Below the pieces are notes generated by a model that was not told the origin of the DNA, ran no database searches, and worked only from the letters and a program-made list of their open reading frames with translations. Positions 1 to 10,967 of a DNA stretch of 64,000 nucleotides are shown piece after piece (the first letter of the stretch is position 1; each line of letters begins with the position of its first letter). A program made the translations under genes and the position numbers. Where the stretch lies: positions 185,001 through 249,000 of the forward strand of contig JADANN010000443.1 of assembly GCA_018806985.1 (NCBI GenBank), read 5' to 3'. This DNA is from Angiostrongylus vasorum. Its lineage: Eukaryota > Nematoda > Chromadorea > Rhabditida > Metastrongylidae.

Positions 1-61
1 AAACTTGCAAAACAATGCAGACAAGGGATAAAAATGAGAACTTAAAGAGAGAAGAGCAGTA

Positions 62-764
62 GTTATGGTTGAAGCCGCAGAGGCTAGGAAAAGCATTCGC
101 AGCCCACCTGAGCTTGGCCAATCACAAGACCAAGATGATTGCACTCCGACGCCCAGATGGAACAGTTACAACGTCCAGAAAGGCAATGGAGAAAATCACC
201 CACAAATAGTACTCAGATCTCCTCATTTGCCACGCCCTCCTTCACTGACGTGAAATAAAGGAGGATAGATATGTCGCGCCACCGATTCTCCCTTCCCAAA
301 TCTGACACGCCATTTCGTCGGTGAAAAATCGAACAGCACCAGGTCCATACAGGATTAGATCTGAACGCTTCACAATGGCTCGGTTGTTCAGACGTTGCCT
401 GTCTAAATGCAACACCTCTACTCAATGAAAGACCAACAACACCGTGCTATTGTTCAAGAAGTTTGGCCTGCACGTTGTCGGCAATTATCGCCCCATTTGC
501 TTACTGTCTGTCGCCTACAAACATTTTCACTCGTGTCGTCCCAAACAGGACTAACAGAACACTGGACCACGGACATGTGAGAAAGCAGAGTTTCGAAAAG
601 GATTTAGTACGATGGACCCTATCCACACGATAACAAGACTCACTGAAGTATCGCAAGAGTACAAAAGACTGCTCTGTCTCACCTTCATCGACTTGAAGAA
701 GGCCTTTGACTCAGTTGAGATAGAAGCAGTCATGGAAGCCCTTGATGGTCAAGGAGTCCCTAAC
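62..764 (+). mobile_element. RTE1 copy a, reverse-transcriptase 5' half (degenerate)
   Basis: Relic of an RTE-type non-LTR retrotransposon. Translating across several frameshifts gives the linker after the endonuclease, then reverse-transcriptase landmarks: a stretch like RNRTAPGP, the motif GNYRPICLLSVAYKHF, EFRKGFSTMDPIHTI, and the catalytic-palm segment LTFIDLKKAFDSVE near 684-720. In-frame stops and frame changes show it is dead. Homology stops abruptly at about 764, exactly where a 78-bp repeat begins, and resumes about 1.1 kb later (see 1850-2282), so the copy looks interrupted rather than simply truncated. Family assignment comes from recognition of RTE motifs. Confidence 0.85.
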
Positions 765-1068
765 TGTAACGGCTCACAGCACAAGAGTATGAAGAGCGTC
801 CGAGGGAGCGAATAATAGTGGAGAGCCGTTTGTGAAGTACCTCAAACTTAGGTAATTAAACCTTTATTTGCGTATACATACTATTTACATAAGAATGCAA
901 TGAGGTTATGCACAACAAACTACAAATAAGTGGTTCAGTGGGTTTCTTTTTCTTTCTAATAAAATGCCTTAACAATAATGCATGCACCAATGTAACGGCT
1001 CACAGCACAAGAGTATGAAGAGCGTTCGAGGGAGCGAATAATAGTGGAGAGCCGTTTGTAAAGTACCT
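765..1068. repeat. Direct repeat pair, 78 bp, 148-bp spacer
   Basis: Positions 765-842 and 991-1068 are the same 78-bp sequence with two mismatches. The spacer between them is AT-rich and unrelated. The pair begins at the breakpoint of the RTE1 reverse-transcriptase frame. It could be the ends of an inserted element or a local duplication. I do not recognise the unit. Confidence 0.8.
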
Positions 1069-1406
1069 GTGAACGATGAGAGCATCGAACTCATGTCAAC
1101 ACATATGCGAAAATCAACGATAACATTAACGTAATAACAATGCAAGAGCTAACGATTACAATTCCTATCACTACGACCTAAGCAAATGAATCTGTAAGGA
1201 AAGATCAATCGGGAGAGAGGCAATGATGGAGCTGGCGACGGGGCTTACCAAGGCGTCGCCGGCCCAAATGCCGGTGGGGGTAGGCGTGGCTGCGTCCCAT
1301 CGAGCCGCTTGCCCATTGGCCATAACTGGACATAGACGCAGGGTACGCACGCGTCGTTGTAGTAACGCGGTCTCCATCGACCCATGGGATGCATTGATTA
1401 GGTAGC

Positions 1407-1441
1407 TAGAGAATTTTCTATCTGATAGAGGAATTCTCTAT
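1407..1441. repeat. Palindromic TAGAGAATT motif
   Basis: The stretch contains inverted copies of TAGAGAATT around a short centre. A related arrangement with the same core is found at 12588-12660. The DNA from 1069 to 1406 holds a GC-rich block (1220-1390) with no recognisable gene. Confidence 0.5.
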
Positions 1442-1499
1442 ACTAACCAGCATATAAAGATTCTTCGTGGGCTATATATAAAATCTCGCAACCAAAGTA

Positions 1500-1795
1500 T
1501 TACTACGAGATATTCGCAAAACGTTGACCTTGGGCCAGATGGAACCACTGTTACCCTTCTCCGGCAGCTCGCTTATTACACCCTGCACCGCTGAGGGCCC
1601 TTTTATTTGCGTTTTTCTCGCCCTAATGTGATACCTAACGCTGCCATCAACAATCACCTGTCAGCGGGATTGATCCGAGAAGCAGGAGTGGGGGCATTGA
1701 ACCCAGCTGAGCTGAGCGTTTTGCAAATATCTTCGCATCGTTGTGGTTGTGTTTCACATCACATCCTGCCGTGAAAAACTGCAATACGCAGCAAA
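1500..1795 (-). mobile_element. SINE-S1 remnant with inverted tail
   Basis: Read on the minus strand, about 1500-1720 matches the S1 consensus at low identity (the GAGATATTTGCAAAAC block, then the tRNA-like core, then the segment near TCAGCGGGATTGATC). At about 1713 it switches to a plus-oriented S1 tail (TTTTGCAAATATCTTC through CCTGCCGTGAAAA). This is an old, rearranged head-to-head pair. Confidence 0.6.
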
Positions 1796-1849
1796 TAAAA
1801 GGTTAATAGTGTGATTTCAAAATATAACTCTTCTACAACGATATTAGCA

Positions 1850-2282
1850 CCGACCTCAAAAGAGGGTTAGGCAAGAGCGATGCCTTCTCGCCAAAATTAT
1901 TCACCGCTACCTTCCAGAACGTCATGCGAACATTGGAATGGGATAATATGGGGAGTGGAAATCGATGGTGGGCAGTTACACCATCTTCGCTGTGCTGGAT
2001 GACATCGTCCTTATAACACCAAACATTAGCCAAGCGGAACGTATGCTTGCCGACTTTAATAAACCCTGTGGAAGCGATTGGTCTTCTGAGTAAATCTCAC
2101 AAAAACGATGTTCATGAAGAACGGACTGGTTTCTCAGGCACAAAGCACGCTCAACGCAAAGAATAGCTCTGCAGCTATGTGTATCTAGGTCGGGAAATCA
2201 ACGTGATGAACGACTTAGCTCCAGAATTGAAAAGCAGGAAGCGAGCTGCTTGGATAGCTCCTCATGGAGCATCGTGGATGTG
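1850..2282 (+). mobile_element. RTE1 copy a, continuation (RT palm and thumb)
   Basis: Degenerate continuation of the RTE1 frame: KRGLGKSDAFSPKLFTA-like sequence, TLEWDNMG, the CADDIVLI catalytic box with a one-base insertion (written here as CAG/DDIVLI), then YVYLGREINVMNDLAPEL and KRAAW. It begins a few codons after the point where the fragment at 62-764 stops, so both probably come from one copy. It ends at 2282, where an RTE2 copy in the opposite orientation starts. Confidence 0.85.
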
Positions 2283-3770
2283 CTTACTTTGGACGGTCCG
2301 TCTCCACGAGTTGTGCGGGCCCCAGCACATATGCCATTCGTTCCTTTTTGTCGCAATCGTAGTCCATGGTGGTGGTCTTGTTCGAGCATGGTAGCGCTTG
2401 CGAGTCTCGTGCCGCCATCTGTAAAACAACTGCAGCTGCGGGTACAGATGATTAACTTTGTTTACGAACACGTCCGCCCAACGTTTAGGTGGTCGTCCTC
2501 GGGGACGTTTGGATTCTCTTGGAGTCCACTCTGATGTTCTTTTCGTCCATCTGTCGCCTGTTCTTCTTATTATGTGACCGGCCCATCTATGTTTCGCTAT
2601 TGATGTGTATTCTCCTGGATCTCTAAGATGTGATGGATTTTCGAAGGTCAGAGCTTCGCATTCCGGCTAGATATTGAGAATGCCGGTTATAAAGACATCG
2701 CTCAAGCGCTCTGTGAGCAGTGCGAAGTACTTTTGACGTAGTTGAAGTATCAACCCACATCAGCATAACAGAGCGCTAGGAGGACCGCGTAGAATCGAAG
2801 AGATGAGCGCGGATTTTCGGCCCCCTTCAGTTGGTCGGTGGCTTTCTTTGAGAGGCCCATGCGGCCCAAGCTGCTCTCCTTCTATCTATCTTCCATGTAT
2901 AGCTTTCCGTGTTCATTGATCGCCCAAGGTATACGTACGAGAGGTGGTCTCTGCAATGAGAGAGCAATCCAATCCAGTTTTTCGCGCCTCGCACAATGGA
3001 TTTTTTCATGAGCTGGGTCTTCTTCGATTTATGCCCAATCCGATCTTTTTCCCCGCTTCATTGGAGCCTCGTTGATCATCATCTCTGCTTCTATAGTAGT
3101 TATTGAGAAGATGACAATGTCGTCGGCAAAACGAAGGCTTTATAAGAATATTCTATCAATACGTATGGCTTTCTCATCCCAATCGAGTGAATTCATTATC
3201 CACTGCAGTATGTGTCGCCCTGTCGAACACCTTTTCCTATGGGTATGGTAAGAGGTCGATGTAAAGCTGTATTTTCGTAGTGTAGTTCCGATAACAGTCG
3301 GACAGAGTCCTTATGTAGGACGAGTCCACTCGTTGGTCGAGAAGCGCTGAGAGGGATTGCATTCGTTTCGACACTGTCAAACGCTTCTTCATAGTCGACA
3401 AAGGTTAGGACTAGAGGAAAGTGGTATTCCCGACAAACTTCGATGACCCTGACACAGTTTTGGATGTGGTCCATGCAGCAAAATCCTTTCCGAAATCCTG
3501 CTTGCTCAACTGGTTGCGCCTCAACCAATGTCGTTGATATGCGCAAGAGGATAATCTTCGTGAAAAGCTTGTAGAGTACACTCAACAAGCATGTGGGACA
3601 ATAATTACGAAGATCCCTTTGGTCTCCCTTCTTAGGGAGGGATGGCCGTGCACGATGTTCTGCACTGGTCTGGGATCTTTTTCCTTCTCATGCTAGGCCG
3701 TCATGTGACTTGGGAGAAGTACATGTAGATTGGATTCGGCTTCTACATCGTCCTTGAACGGTCAATTACT
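2283..3770 (-). mobile_element. RTE2 copy a, RT to 3' end (degenerate)
   Basis: Minus-strand RTE-type reverse transcriptase of a second family, distinct from RTE1. From high to low coordinates: PKKGDQRDLRNYCPTCLLS, LYKLFTKIILLRIS, EQAGFRKGFCCMDHIQ, VLTFVDYEEAFDSVETNAI, GKGVRQGDT, LRFADDIVIFS, TYLGRSMNTES, AKHRWAGHIIRRTGDRW, RPRGRPPKRWADVF, and the C-terminal KRNEWHMCWGPHN at 2300-2345. Stops and frameshifts interrupt it. The endonuclease half is missing. The 3' end abuts the RTE1 copy, which suggests insertion into it. Confidence 0.85.
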
Positions 3771-3899
3771 TTTTCATTCCTACTTTCGTTTCTGATTTCG
3801 GTTTTAACATCTCTCCGAATCAGCTATTAGTAAAACCGAGCGAAAGGATTCGTCGCCGCATGAGTATGCTTTATTCGAGAGATACTCCACTGATGAAGA

Positions 3900-4042
3900 T
3901 CCGACTTGATACGAAGACGAAGACGCCACGTCGAAGAGACGAACGACTGTGGACCGTCGACTCGGATTATTGGTTCTGATGAAGACGAAGACATCGAAAC
4001 GTTAGTCGAATAAAATTCTTTCATCAATCTCGTTAATCACGC
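3900..4042. mobile_element. MITE family M, copy
   Basis: Contains the family signature: GAAGACGAAGACATCGAAAC followed by GTTAGTCGAATAAAA and a CTCGTTAA end. The same signature in direct or inverted form is at 7560-7812, 10435-10520, 24985-25080, 26288-26400 and 43790-43905. There is no coding capacity. It is placed as a terminal-inverted-repeat DNA element because copies have mirror-image ends. Confidence 0.5.
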
Positions 4043-4251
4043 CAATAGAATAATACACGTTGCCTGGTATCTGCGAGGTTCAAGGAAGGTCGGTTTTCAA
4101 ATACTGTGCATTTAAAGTTCCTCACTGATGTTCCTCACTTATTGGCGAAGTGGTGTCCTGCTGCTTGAATATTCTGTTTTGCTCATCTTGATGAACGTCG
4201 CCCTTGAATACTCGTGGATTTGCTTGCCCCATATGTGGCTTGTGTGAATAA

Positions 4252-4522
4252 TAGAATAAAGGATAAGCCTTTCGGCATTGATCAATCGTTGAGGGATGCG
4301 CCATGCATCTGGCTTCATCAAACATCTAGAGGTGATTTAATGCGTTTCTCGCATTTACAATGACTTGCGATGGTCTACCAATATATGAAGACAGTGCTGC
4401 TTTCCTCTTAGACAGGTAGGTACCAATTTACCGACACCAAAGAGCTGGAAAACTTGGTGGGTCGTCCTGAGCGCTGGATCAGTGTTTCGCATAGCTTCTG
4501 TAACCACTGTGCTACATGAGCC
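4252..4522 (-). mobile_element. SINE-S2 copy
   Basis: Diverged minus-strand copy of a tRNA-derived SINE. The tRNA-like head is at the high-coordinate end (a box A-like stretch near 4500-4520), and the conserved body includes the complement of GGTACCAATTTACCGAC and the tail near GATCAATCGTTGAGGGATGC. The family consensus is best seen at 43978-44252 and 63463-63736. Confidence 0.7.
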
Positions 4523-4756
4523 CTATTATGTAAATATAACTCAAAAGGAGCTCTTCATTAAATCTGGTAACAATTATCAATTATTTCCCATATGACTGAG
4601 CTAACACGAGGTTGGTGTGGAACTTGCCCACCAGAATTCGGAACACAATGCACGGCAGGAATTGATCAACATCAGTCCTGTATAATGGGCACCGCCGAGT
4701 GAAGTTCCCCCATTGGAGCGGTACTCCTCACCGTTGGTTTACACTTGATGCGACAG

Positions 4757-4900
4757 CGGTTTGTGTAGCGCAGTGATTAGAGGTGCTCTGCAATACACTC
4801 AGAGTCGTTGGATCTATAAATCGAATGACTTGTGATGCTTCCCATTCCCTCAGCAATTTCGTAAGGGCTGGTCTGGCAGAACAAAAACGCTGACTTGACA
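4757..4900 (+). mobile_element. SINE-S2 head, 3'-truncated
   Basis: Starts with GTTTGTGTAGCGCAGTGATT, a box A match, followed 40 bp later by a weak box B. The S2 body is not recognisable beyond about 4880. A short MITE-M end (GCTAACACGAGGTTGGTGTG) lies just upstream at 4600-4619. Confidence 0.5.
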
Positions 4901-5100
4901 CAATGGTTGGTCACAAGAAGTCATTCCAAATTTGCATTGAACACCTTCACAATGCTGCGAATGGAGATGAATGCATGGCTCATTGACTTATCAAAGCTGG
5001 TTGATTTATTCTTTTTTCTATCGTGTCCTTAAATCTTGATACCATTACCATCGGAACGAGTTCTTTCTAACCGTTTATAGGAGTGGTTTCCTGTTTTTGC

Positions 5101-5224
5101 CAGGACATAATATTGGTCTTCAAATATTTTCCATTCTTCCTGAAGGAATATATTCATGCATCGACGAAGTCGTCGCATTCAGCACTTCTACAACCATATC
5201 TCTCACCACTTGGTTTCCGCCTGC
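5101..5224 (+). CDS. Candidate internal exon, function unknown
   Basis: The acceptor GTTTTTGCCAG is followed by an open frame that begins HNIGLQIFSILPEGIYSC and ends in TTWFPPA at a GTATTT donor. The frame is closed just beyond the donor, which is what an exon should look like. An overlapping open frame also runs through this region, so the reading frame is not certain. A second exon-like stretch behind a TTTCCAG acceptor lies at 5692-5760 but its phase does not join directly. It may belong to the gene ending at 8382. Confidence 0.25.
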
Positions 5225-7559
5225 CGTATTTCTGCTGTAGCACCACACTATATAGGGTTAATAATCAATTCTCTTCCTTCGGTAGTGATGTTAGGGAAGC
5301 AGCAAAGATCAGACAGAACAATGAAGGATATTTGATGATGAAATCTATAAGTCTGTTATCGATGTATAATTAGACTGCTGTCTATCATTTTTCTTAAGAT
5401 TGGGTGTTTTTCATACATGGTATTGACTTAGTAAATCAAGCATTAGCTACTCAATGTTGACACTGTCAATTCGCGGCTGCAATTTTGGGTGCATGGAGGT
5501 TGGTGTGAAGAACGATATTCGCTGCCCTACCGTTCTTAAATGTCGTCGTTATATTTGTTAATAAATATCTACCGCTCAGTAATTAGGCGATATATCTCTT
5601 TTCACCTTTCTTTCCTCTAATCTACCGTCATTGATTTCACTGACATCTAAATTTCTCATTACTTCTTTCCAGGTCCAACAATTTCTGAAATGAGACCATC
5701 ACCGGGGGCCGACGAGCCCATTGCCAACGTTTTTGGTTGCTGTCAGAAAATAATCCGATTTCATGGGTTACCAGTTAGTATCTGCACACGATTTCTTTGT
5801 TACTAAATGTGTTTTTCCGTTTCTCCTCTCTTTTTTCCTCCATCCATTTTTTCTCAATCGGACCAATCTAACCTGACGATTCTCCAATCTTCCTTTCGCA
5901 AATTGCAAAAAGAAAAACACTCTATTCCTTGACGATAATATTTCTCCAGCATTGCTTAGCACAACTACCAAATTTAGTCATCACATAGAGCTCCATAAGG
6001 AAGTTTTTCGCTCTAAATTTCGAGTTTTGAAATGCTTGAAAAACCAATGTCTTAATATTCGAGGGATATTTAGCGGTCTTTATCCCACGTTTTTAAGTAA
6101 GTTATGCACGCAACTAATATTAAGCAACCTCGCTTTAAGAACCAATACTTCCAAAGCACATAACAGTATAGTGAGTAAGACGAAATTTCAGCTATTCTGT
6201 CAAGATATCGTCACTTCCACTTCTCTAGTGCGTTGTTGGTTCACACCTATTCTGGTTACCACCTTTCTTTCATTGGTGAGTTCAGCGGTTGTTAACCAAC
6301 CCAGTGAACTTGTAGATCGTATGAAATCCCAAAAGATTGCATTTCATGGAAACCACTAAAGCTTTTCACAGGTGAGGTCCCTTCTTATGAATAGAACACC
6401 GAATATTCTCGGTTCCCACTCCTTTTCAAACTCCGTTGCTTCATATTTTAACGAAATTCTTCCCTTTCTTTGAAGAGTTTCTCTCAAATACGAGTAATCC
6501 ATTGCACTCTGCCGTGGGATTTGACGACATAAAACGAAAGAAGATCACAAAGTTGCAAAAAATGAAGGGTGATATATTTTAAATGTCTTAAAAAACTTCA
6601 GTAAATGCCGACAGCTATGTGGCTTCATGGTGGACGGTTTTTCTATCAAATTAAAGGGTTAGATATATTCCAACAATATGGAGAGATACCTAGAAAATCA
6701 CAAAAGAATGATAGCATGTGAAAACTGTACAGATTAAAAACAAAGACCACAGAAAAACTGAATAATAGAGCGAGCAGACATCAGTTTTCAGAGCACACTC
6801 GTCGAAGTGAGTCACACATGAACCATCGCGAGAGCAAACGAAAATTAGGAGTTCCCATCGCCCATCACAGAAAGATGAGCGTCGTAGCAGATGTGCTAAG
6901 GAGCACTGCATACATATCGGGCCTATTGCAAATTAGATATCACTGTTTTATAGATATGTACAGCTCGTTGCTACCAAGATTGTTCATCATCGAAGGCGTT
7001 TATTTAAAAGAAACCTGAAAGCATTCCTCGTCCCCATAGACCTAGGATTTTACTGTAATAGAGTAAATAGATTTATTGGTAGAGTATACAGATTTATACC
7101 ACATTCGTTTAGGTATGCAAATTCTCACAGTTTTCCTTCACATATGTGGTTAATTGTCTTGCGACCAAGCCTCATTTGATGTGTCCGACATATAGGGTCA
7201 AGTCTAGTTCGCGCACGCTTGCGGAGCTCACTGATATCAATGTGCACGGTCCCTGGTGTTCACTCAAAAGACTGTGCTCAGAGGTTCTTGTGCTTCTCGT
7301 TTAATAATTCAGTTTCTTCATATATTTTCTCATGTCGTTTAAAGTTCTATTTATCCGCTATGCTCTTCTATGCTAACATACCATGTTTTTAAGCTATGCA
7401 TAACTGTTTTGTGATGAATCAAAAATTTCGTGCACTAGCTGACCATGGTGTAATTGGTTTTCTCCGTGGCTTCGCATGATATTTCAAGTGACCAGTTTTT
7501 AAACCAATGTTCATTAGATCTCTGCACAAACTATCAAAATCTTCCTCGATTATTGAGCA
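5225..7559. other. No assignable gene
   Basis: AT-rich DNA with scattered short frames, the longest at 5952-6359 on the plus strand, which lacks convincing splice sites or motifs. I see no repeat family here. It may be intron or intergenic DNA upstream of the exons at 7918-8382. Confidence 0.5.
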
Positions 7560-7812
7560 AACACTAGCTTGATAAAAAAGTCTATTTGGCTGAGGTTTCG
7601 ACGTCTTCGTCTTCCTCAGAGTAGGATTGATTCTAGATGACGGTCAACAGCTGTTCGCTATCGCGACGTGGTTGTTCATCATCCCATCGGGTAGAATCCT
7701 GCGGATGGAATGCTGTTCGACAACGACCAGTTGTGAGCCATCAATCCGGCAGTGAGGAAGACGACGACGTTGAGACGTTTTCTTTCCTTTTATCAAACTC
7801 ATGTTGGCTTAC
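7560..7812. mobile_element. MITE family M, complete copy with inverted ends
   Basis: The left end reads ACACTAGCTTGATAAAA and then GAGGTTTCGACGTCTTCGTC. The right end mirrors it with GAAGACGACGACGTTGAGAC and TTTTATCAAACTCATGTTGG. About 250 bp with no open frame. It sits immediately upstream of the exon at 7918, probably inside an intron. Confidence 0.6.
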
Positions 7813-7917
7813 TAATCGAAGAAGGTTTTGATTCTTGTCTTTTCTTGATTTCCGTTCATTTTTCAATAACTACCGATTCAGTGTTAGCATTTCAAGCAGT
7901 TATTGTGAAGCGTACAG

Positions 7918-8382
7918 TTGTCAATTAGTTATCCAAAACTAGATTCTTGCGTGCTTGAATCCTATTGGTCGGACCAAATTCCACATGGATTCGATCCATT
8001 TATTATCGATGGTGAAACCGAGAAGTTAATGAAGGTGAGAGATTTCTTGCTGTCAGAGTTGCTCTTTTCTTCATGTCAGTGTGGAACGATTTGTAGAAAT
8101 TGCACGGGAAAGTGAGGACTTAGATGGACATGGGGAAAAAGTGAGGAGGAATAACAAGTCGAAAGGAATGCATTGACCTTAAGGTCCCGTGTATTCGATT
8201 GGTCTGCATACATTCATTAGAATTCTTCGCTATTTTCTACCCCCCTTCTTATGATGTTGTATTTGGTACAGGAGCTCATTGCTGCAACTGATTATAGGGA
8301 CGAACAACCAATCATTGACATCCAAGAGCCTAAAGAAAAGGCAGGAATCCCTCTTAACGACGATAAATGCATGGAAAAATGA
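7918..8382 (+). CDS. 3' end of a spliced gene, two exons, unknown product
   Basis: Two exons join cleanly. Exon 7918-8034 follows a TACAG acceptor, encodes 39 residues (LSISYPKLDSCVLESYW, then SDQIPHGFDPFIIDGE) and ends at an AAG/GTGAGA donor in phase 0. Exon 8272-8382 follows GGTACAG, continues in phase 0 with ELIAATDYRDEQPIIDIQEP, and ends KCMEK and TGA. Only the last 75 residues are visible. They are polar and acidic with no membrane segment, suggesting a cytoplasmic tail or soluble C terminus. Upstream exons were not identified with confidence, and no canonical AATAAA lies close behind the stop. I do not recognise the family. Confidence 0.6.
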
Positions 8383-9204
8383 AAAACGAATCAAATGCAT
8401 GAAATACTGCTATTGGCGACAGATAATGTAAAAATAATACGAGTATAGTATAGTATACACAATATAGTTACGAAGGTTCAGTTTCCCAACTATGGCAGCA
8501 TTCACAGGCGTTTGATTTCTTATATTTCAAACCTAAGAGTAGACAAAGCGTCAGGTGGTTTTATGGCCATTTACTTATTACCACGTGTTTTTTCTCACCA
8601 TATATTGCAAAACCTGGTCATTTTACACTTTATTGTCACTTTTTAAAAAAATGCTTCAGAAAACCAGTGTACTGCAACCAGAAGTGAAATGAAATATTTG
8701 CGTCCTTCCCAGTTGACCACGCGTGACGTAGTGAAGTGCAACAGATTTTCGTCTTTCCGGGATCAGCCTAAATTATTTCCTACTGCTGTTTCTGTTATAT
8801 TTCCAGTCGGAACTGTATGTACGATTTTGGAGTATCTCATAACGCTAAACACTAACTGTTACGTGGAACGAACATGGCAGAATAGAAAAACCAATGGAAA
8901 TAAAGTTGGGAAGGTAATATGACTGAGATGTTTACTCTGAGAATTCAGCAATTCATTTTACTGCTTTCCAACCCTATTTGTTTCAGTGAAAGGAAGCATT
9001 CAGTGTTTGGTATCCGGACGGTATTGCGAACTAAGGGAGTTCAAACTGATCTCTACAAAATTTCCTTCGATAAAGCAATATCTACGTCTTCGAAGTGTTT
9101 TATACAGTGTCGTAATATACAAGTCCTCTATATAATGTATTTCCAGTGCGTCGGGTGAGTTTGCAATGTCAAAGCGTCTATGCTGAAATCTGAATTGTAT
9201 AGTC
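8383..9204. other. No assignable gene
   Basis: A 78-codon open frame at 8689-8922 (plus) contains a TATTTCCAG acceptor and ends at AAG/GTAATA, but the next plausible exon would start with a stop in the required phase. I left it unassigned. Confidence 0.4.
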
Positions 9205-9595
9205 CGGAAAAGGAGCGGATAGTAGAGTGGTAGTGATGTTCGTCATCAAGAGCATGGTGCTAGTTCGTCTCAGCACCAGGCCAACAAAGCCTCTCATTAT
9301 TCCGGTGTCGGGAAATTGGTACCGGACATAATTGGGAAAAAAATCACTCCCTGCAATCCAATTGGGGACGCTGCAGCCCGGGTATTTCGGGACTCCAGGG
9401 AGAATTGCTCGACCACCATTCTACGCCCTTCAAAATGAAGTCAAAATCCCCCAACTAGCAACCGAAGCCACACGTAAAAGTTGGAAGGTCTTCGTGAAAA
9501 ATGGATGCGAGGAAACGAATCGAATGTTAGAAGTGCTGGGATCTGCGCGATACACGTGAAAACGGGTCATATAAAGTAGGAAAAATAGTAGTCTG
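9205..9595 (+). mobile_element. SINE-S3 copy
   Basis: Begins with a box A-like stretch (GGATAGTAGAGTGGTAG), has a weak box B at about 9255 (TAGTTCGTCTC), then the block GTCGGGAAATTGGTACCGGA that S3 shares with S2, and ends with an S3-specific tail (CACACGTAAAAGTTGG to GGGTCATATAAAGTAG). The tail is shared with 26545-26940 and partly with 11985-12320. Confidence 0.6.
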
Positions 9596-10150
9596 GAAAC
9601 TCTTGCTGGAAACAAAGTTCAAGCACCGCTTCGCTCTCGGTTAAAAAAGCAGGGTGGGAGAATTTAACAGTCTGGTAGATAGAGTCACTTCATCTGACAA
9701 CATGTCTTGCAAAGAGTCTGTATCTACCATTGATCATTCTCGTTGACTACTAACGTTTTTCTTGTCTTCCTCGATGATAACCAAATATTTCGCTGCTCAT
9801 TAGTAAGAAGTCGTTGTAGTACTTATCCGAACTTTTTGTTCACCGTCGGATCTCCAAGCGTTTTCCTATTTTTAAGGAGCGTAAACTTTCATTCGTGTAA
9901 CGAAGTCGCGAGCTATTTTCTAGCACGTAGATAAAATGCTCTTGTGTTGGCATTGAATTAAATTGAAGGAGAGCCCAAGCAGCGCCACTTCGCACCTTTT
10001 TTCTATTCCGAATCGAAGTATTTGTGTAATAGACACTATTTCTGTGGCTCTTCTGCTTTCTTCTGGCCGCCATCTCGCGTTGGCTTGAATCTACCTCTAA
10101 AAAATGCGGTAAAAAATATGCGTGCCCAGTTCAGAACGTCCGACTGATTA

Positions 10151-10340
10151 CTTATTCATACTTTTTTCAGTTCTTTTTCCAAAACACGTCCACACACATG
10201 CGGGACATCGGCGAGTTTCAACTGTGTGTCGAAATGGAGGCTTCGATCGTTCTGAAAAACAGAAGCTTTAAAAAGTCGGCCTATCGAATTACTAGAAGTC
10301 CAAATCAACTTCTAAGGACTCAACAATTTTCTTTTATATG
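10151..10340 (+). CDS. Candidate exon, unknown product
   Basis: Directly behind the acceptor ACTTTTTTCAG is a 62-codon open frame starting FFFQNTSTHMRDIGEFQ and ending with a TGA at 10338-10340. It could be a terminal exon. No upstream partner exon in phase was found and no motif is recognised. The preceding 500 bp show no repeat family. Confidence 0.25.
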
Positions 10341-10434
10341 ATTTAGCTGAGGCGAGTTTGGTATAAAATTGATCTATCGAAATGGCAGCACTCCGAATCA
10401 ACTGCCAATAATTTGTTTTTTTTTTAAACATTCC

Positions 10435-10520
10435 TTAGCTAACACGGCGTTGGTATAAAAGCTTTCTTCGGCTTACGCCTCCGCTCGTTCGCAGTCTTCA
10501 AAGCCACGTTGATCCCAGTT
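10435..10520. mobile_element. MITE family M, left-end fragment
   Basis: Starts TAGCTAACACGGCGTTGGTA and continues through TTCGGCTTACGCCTCC with the CCCAGTTGATGACC block found in other M copies. The right end is missing. Confidence 0.5.
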
Positions 10521-10967
10521 GATGACCCACAGTTGATCCTTGTCGCATCGAGTTGTATCAAGTGTGGGGAACAACGATCAAATGGGGAACTTCGTTCGTC
10601 GGCGCTGTTCTAACCAGGACGGATGTCGGTCCATTTCCGCCGTCCAATATGATCTGCTGGTTGGCGAGCAGTGCGTCTTGTTGTGGCAAGGAACAAGCTG
10701 GACGTCATCGGACTGCTCAAGAAGACTTGTTCTTTTAAATTATGACGCCGACTGACACTGACATAAAAACTTGATAGAAGTTGTGTCCTCATCGAGTCCG
10801 CCATGAATGACAATTCTCTTCAATGGTTAATAGCACATATCAGGTGTTTAGGCCTATTGTTTAACATTATATTGCGATGAAGATTAGGTCAACATGTTCT
10901 GTGTGCAACTAGAATGCTTCTCATCACTAAGATCGCTTCTCCTGCTCTCTGACAACTGGAAATTTCA

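Noticed and set aside
5952..6359. A 135-codon plus-strand ORF as a gene.
   Set aside because: No start context, splice sites, family motif or polyadenylation signal. Composition is what AT-rich DNA gives by chance.
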